This document shows positions 19,817 through 21,822 of a stretch of DNA of 21,822 nucleotides, one piece after another. The DNA lies in assembly GCA_903930745.1 (NCBI GenBank), contig CAIYZX010000112.1, forward strand, positions 1 to 21,822. The letters run 5' to 3'. Position 1 is the stretch's first letter, and each line of letters begins with the position of its first letter. The stretch comes from an uncultured Chloroflexota bacterium. Its GTDB lineage: Bacteria > Chloroflexota > Limnocylindria > Limnocylindrales > CSP1-4. The position numbers and the translations under genes are program-made. Under the pieces are notes generated by a model. The model was not told the origin of the DNA and searched no databases. It worked only from the letters and a program-made list of their open reading frames with translations.

Positions 19817-21822
19817 GTGGCCCAACGAATCTCGCTGGCCCTCGCCATTCACAACCACCAGCCCGTTGGCAACTTCGGCTGGGTGTTCGCCGAGGTCTAC
19901 GACCGCGCCTACCTGCCCATGCTGGAGGCGCTGGAGCGCCATCCCGGCGTCCGGCTCTCGCTCCACTACACCGGCCCGCTCCTGGAGTGGCTGGCGGCAG
20001 AGCGGCCGGAGTTCCTGGCGCGCCTGGGCGCGCTCGTCGCCCGCAACCAGGTGGAGCTCCTGGGCGGCGGCCTGTACGAGCCCATCCTCGCGTCCCTGCC
20101 GGAGCACGACCGGATCGACCAGCTGACCCGCATGGGCGACACGCTGGAGCGGATCACGGGCCGCCGGCCGAAGGGCGCCTGGCTTGCCGAGCGCGTGTGG
20201 GAGCCGGACCTGCCGTCCGCCCTCGTGCGCGGCGGCTACCAGTGGACGATCCTGGACGACCAGCACTTCCGCGCCGCCGCCATCCCGGAGGAGAACCTCT
20301 GGGGCGCGTACACCACCGAGGACCAGGGGCACCTGCTGCGCGTCTTCGGGACGGAGCAGGGCCTGCGGTACCGGATCCCGTTCGGGACCGTGGAGAGCGT
20401 CATCGACTACCTGCGCGACCACGCCACCGAGGCCGGCGATCGCGTGGGCATGATGGGCGACGACGGTGAGAAGTTCGGCGCGTGGCCGTCCACCTACGAG
20501 CACTGCTGGGCCGGTGGCCGCTGGGTTGACCGCTTCTTCGAGGCGCTGGAGGCCAACGCGGACTGGCTCACCACCGTGACGCCGTCGCAGTGGCTGGAAC
20601 GCGAGCCCGCCATCGGCCGCGTCTACGTCCCCACCTCCTCGTACGCGGAGATGGGCGAGTGGTCGCTGCCCGCGGACGAGAGCGTGGTCTTCACGCACCT
20701 GCTCCACGACGCGGTGGCGCGCAAGGACCCGGCGGCGCGCTGGCTGCGCGGTGGCTTCTGGCGCAACTACCAGGTCAAGTACCGCGAGATCAACGACCTG
20801 CACAAGCAGATGCTTCGGGTCTCCGCGAAGGTTGCCGCCATGGCGGATGGTCCGGCGAAGACCGCCGCCCTGGACCACCTGCACCGCGGCCAGTCCAACG
20901 ACTGCTACTGGCACGGCCTGTTCGGCGGCATCTACATCTCGCACATGCGCCTGGCCACGCACGAGCACCTGCTTGCCGCAGAGGACATCGCGGACGACGC
21001 ATCCGCGGGCGGCCGCACGGCGTCGCTGGTGGACCTGGACATGGACGGCCGCGACGAGGTCCACCTCGCGGACCCGGGACAGGTCGTCACCGTGAAGCCC
21101 ACCGAGGGTGCGGGCATCGGTGCCTGGGACATCCGGGGCGCCCGCCACGCGCTCACGTCCGTGATGCGCCGCCGTCCGGAGGCCTACCACCAGGTGCTGC
21201 GCGACCACGACGCGAAGCAGGCCGCCGGGGCGGCCGAGGCCGATGCGCCGGTTGGCGACTCCGGGGCCGCCAAGTCCATCCACGACGTGGTGCTGGTCAA
21301 GGAGGACGGCCTGTCCGGCCACCTCAACTACGACAGCCACGAGCGCCGGTCCGGTCTCGTCCGCTTCCTGGATCCGCAGGCCACCCCGGAGCAGCTGGCG
21401 CTGGGCACCGAGCGCGAGATCGCGGACTTCCGCGACGCCGCCTGGCGGGTGGACCACGTGGCCCCGGGCCAGGTCTCGCTCTCGCACAACGGGAACGTGC
21501 TGGGCCAGCCGGTGAGCATCTCCAAGTCGTACCGCCTCGAGGGCGGGCGGCTGGATCCGCAGCTGGTCATCGACCTCCAGGTGGAGCACCGCGGCAGCCA
21601 GGCCGTGGACGCGCGCCTGGGCCTTGAGCTCTCCATCCACCTGCTGGGCGGCGGCGGCAACCCGTCCGCGTGGTACGACGTGGCCGGCGACCGGACCGCA
21701 CACGACGGCAGCGGTGAGGTGGCAGGCATCGGCGCCATCGGCTTCGGCAACGACTACGTTGGTGTGGCCGTGGAGGCCCGCCCCCAGCCCGCGGCGGACG
21801 CCTGGTGGAGCCCCATCGAGAC
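19817..21822 (+). CDS. GH57 4-alpha-glucanotransferase/amylase, 3' end cut by window
   Basis: At least 668 residues are visible and the frame is open to the window end. The GH57 (beta/alpha)7 barrel starts with ALAIHNHQPVGNF; GLYEPILASLP, AERVWEP with nucleophile E125, and GDDGEKFG with acid D215 or D216 mark the active site. A DUF1925 helical domain (about 305-385; GGFWRNYQVKYREIN) and the start of a DUF1926 beta domain (about 430 on; SIHDVVLVKEDGLSGHLNYD) follow. This three-domain plan is that of Thermococcus-type 4-alpha-glucanotransferases, which transfer maltooligosaccharides between glucans. GTG at 19817 has AAGGA 8 nt upstream. It probably is co-transcribed with the phosphorylase. Confidence 0.92.
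   Translation, partial: MAQRISLALAIHNHQPVGNFGWVFAEVYDRAYLPMLEALERHPGVRLSLHYTGPLLEWLAAERPEFLARLGALVARNQVELLGGGLYEPILASLPEHDRIDQLTRMGDTLERITGRRPKGAWLAERVWEPDLPSALVRGGYQWTILDDQHFRAAAIPEENLWGAYTTEDQGHLLRVFGTEQGLRYRIPFGTVESVIDYLRDHATEAGDRVGMMGDDGEKFGAWPSTYEHCWAGGRWVDRFFEALEANADWLTTVTPSQWLEREPAIGRVYVPTSSYAEMGEWSLPADESVVFTHLLHDAVARKDPAARWLRGGFWRNYQVKYREINDLHKQMLRVSAKVAAMADGPAKTAALDHLHRGQSNDCYWHGLFGGIYISHMRLATHEHLLAAEDIADDASAGGRTASLVDLDMDGRDEVHLADPGQVVTVKPTEGAGIGAWDIRGARHALTSVMRRRPEAYHQVLRDHDAKQAAGAAEADAPVGDSGAAKSIHDVVLVKEDGLSGHLNYDSHERRSGLVRFLDPQATPEQLALGTEREIADFRDAAWRVDHVAPGQVSLSHNGNVLGQPVSISKSYRLEGGRLDPQLVIDLQVEHRGSQAVDARLGLELSIHLLGGGGNPSAWYDVAGDRTAHDGSGEVAGIGAIGFGNDYVGVAVEARPQPAADAWWSPIE

Noticed and set aside
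17551..19848. A 765-codon open frame on the minus strand opposite the phosphorylase
   Set aside because: It is a GC-rich antisense shadow: the plus strand encodes a fully recognisable GT35 enzyme over the same span, and the minus product is low-complexity His/Arg/Val/Gly-rich.
1..21822. CRISPR arrays, insertion sequences, transposases, integrase or phage genes
   Set aside because: No regular spaced repeat series and no such protein motif was seen on either strand.

Overview
The window is about 22 kb of GC-rich bacterial DNA with dense, short-spaced genes, many GTG starts and several promoters that sit 7-10 nt in front of a start codon (leaderless style). A GT35 alpha-glucan phosphorylase beside a GH57 glucanotransferase, an LLM-class (probably F420-dependent) oxidoreductase and leaderless transcription suggest Chloroflexota (a Limnocylindria/Ellin6529-like lineage is my best guess) or a deep Actinobacteriota. 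No ribosomal RNA or strict marker gene is present, so this is inference only.

Left flank (1-1344). A DUF4395 membrane protein with a CxxC motif is preceded by a promoter placed exactly for a leaderless, cysteine-rich 31-codon ORF. The Cys codons of that ORF contain an 8-nt stretch perfectly complementary to the DUF4395 ribosome-binding site. This looks like a cysteine-sensing translational attenuator, and is one of the two best finds here. A complete tRNA-Gly(TCC) gene lies next to it.

Island (about 1306-10664). A catabolic cluster lies between the intact tRNA-Gly gene and a truncated copy of its 5' half. It holds a PNPOx-fold flavoprotein, divergent from an RpiR regulator, which is followed by a HisC-like aminotransferase, an MmgE/PrpD protein, a dimethylglycine-dehydrogenase-like flavoprotein, an aldehyde dehydrogenase and a polytopic membrane protein. 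Just inside each end is the same doubled GTGTACCTAC repeat. Joining the two ends in silico gives an attP-like site (core flanked by paired arm repeats), and removing the island restores an intact tRNA-Gly gene with a promoter directly in front. No integrase gene is inside. The enzyme set suggests breakdown of an N-methylated amino compound, but I do not recognise the pathway.

Middle right (10800-15900). A bacteriohemerythrin with one iron-ligand His replaced by Asn has a structured leader and a strong terminator. It is divergent from a CHASE3/HAMP/GAF/GGDEF diguanylate cyclase with intact GGEEF and RxxD sites. An LLM-class oxidoreductase converges on the cyclase. Then come a secreted sortase-fold protein that appears to lack the catalytic Cys and Arg, and a tandem-ACT protein.

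Right end (15975-21822). This is a glycogen/maltodextrin block: glycogen synthase glgA on the minus strand, divergent from alpha-glucan phosphorylase, which is followed by a GH57 4-alpha-glucanotransferase cut by the window end. The phosphorylase shortens glucan chains to glucose-1-phosphate, the glucanotransferase rearranges the remnants, and GlgA rebuilds chains.
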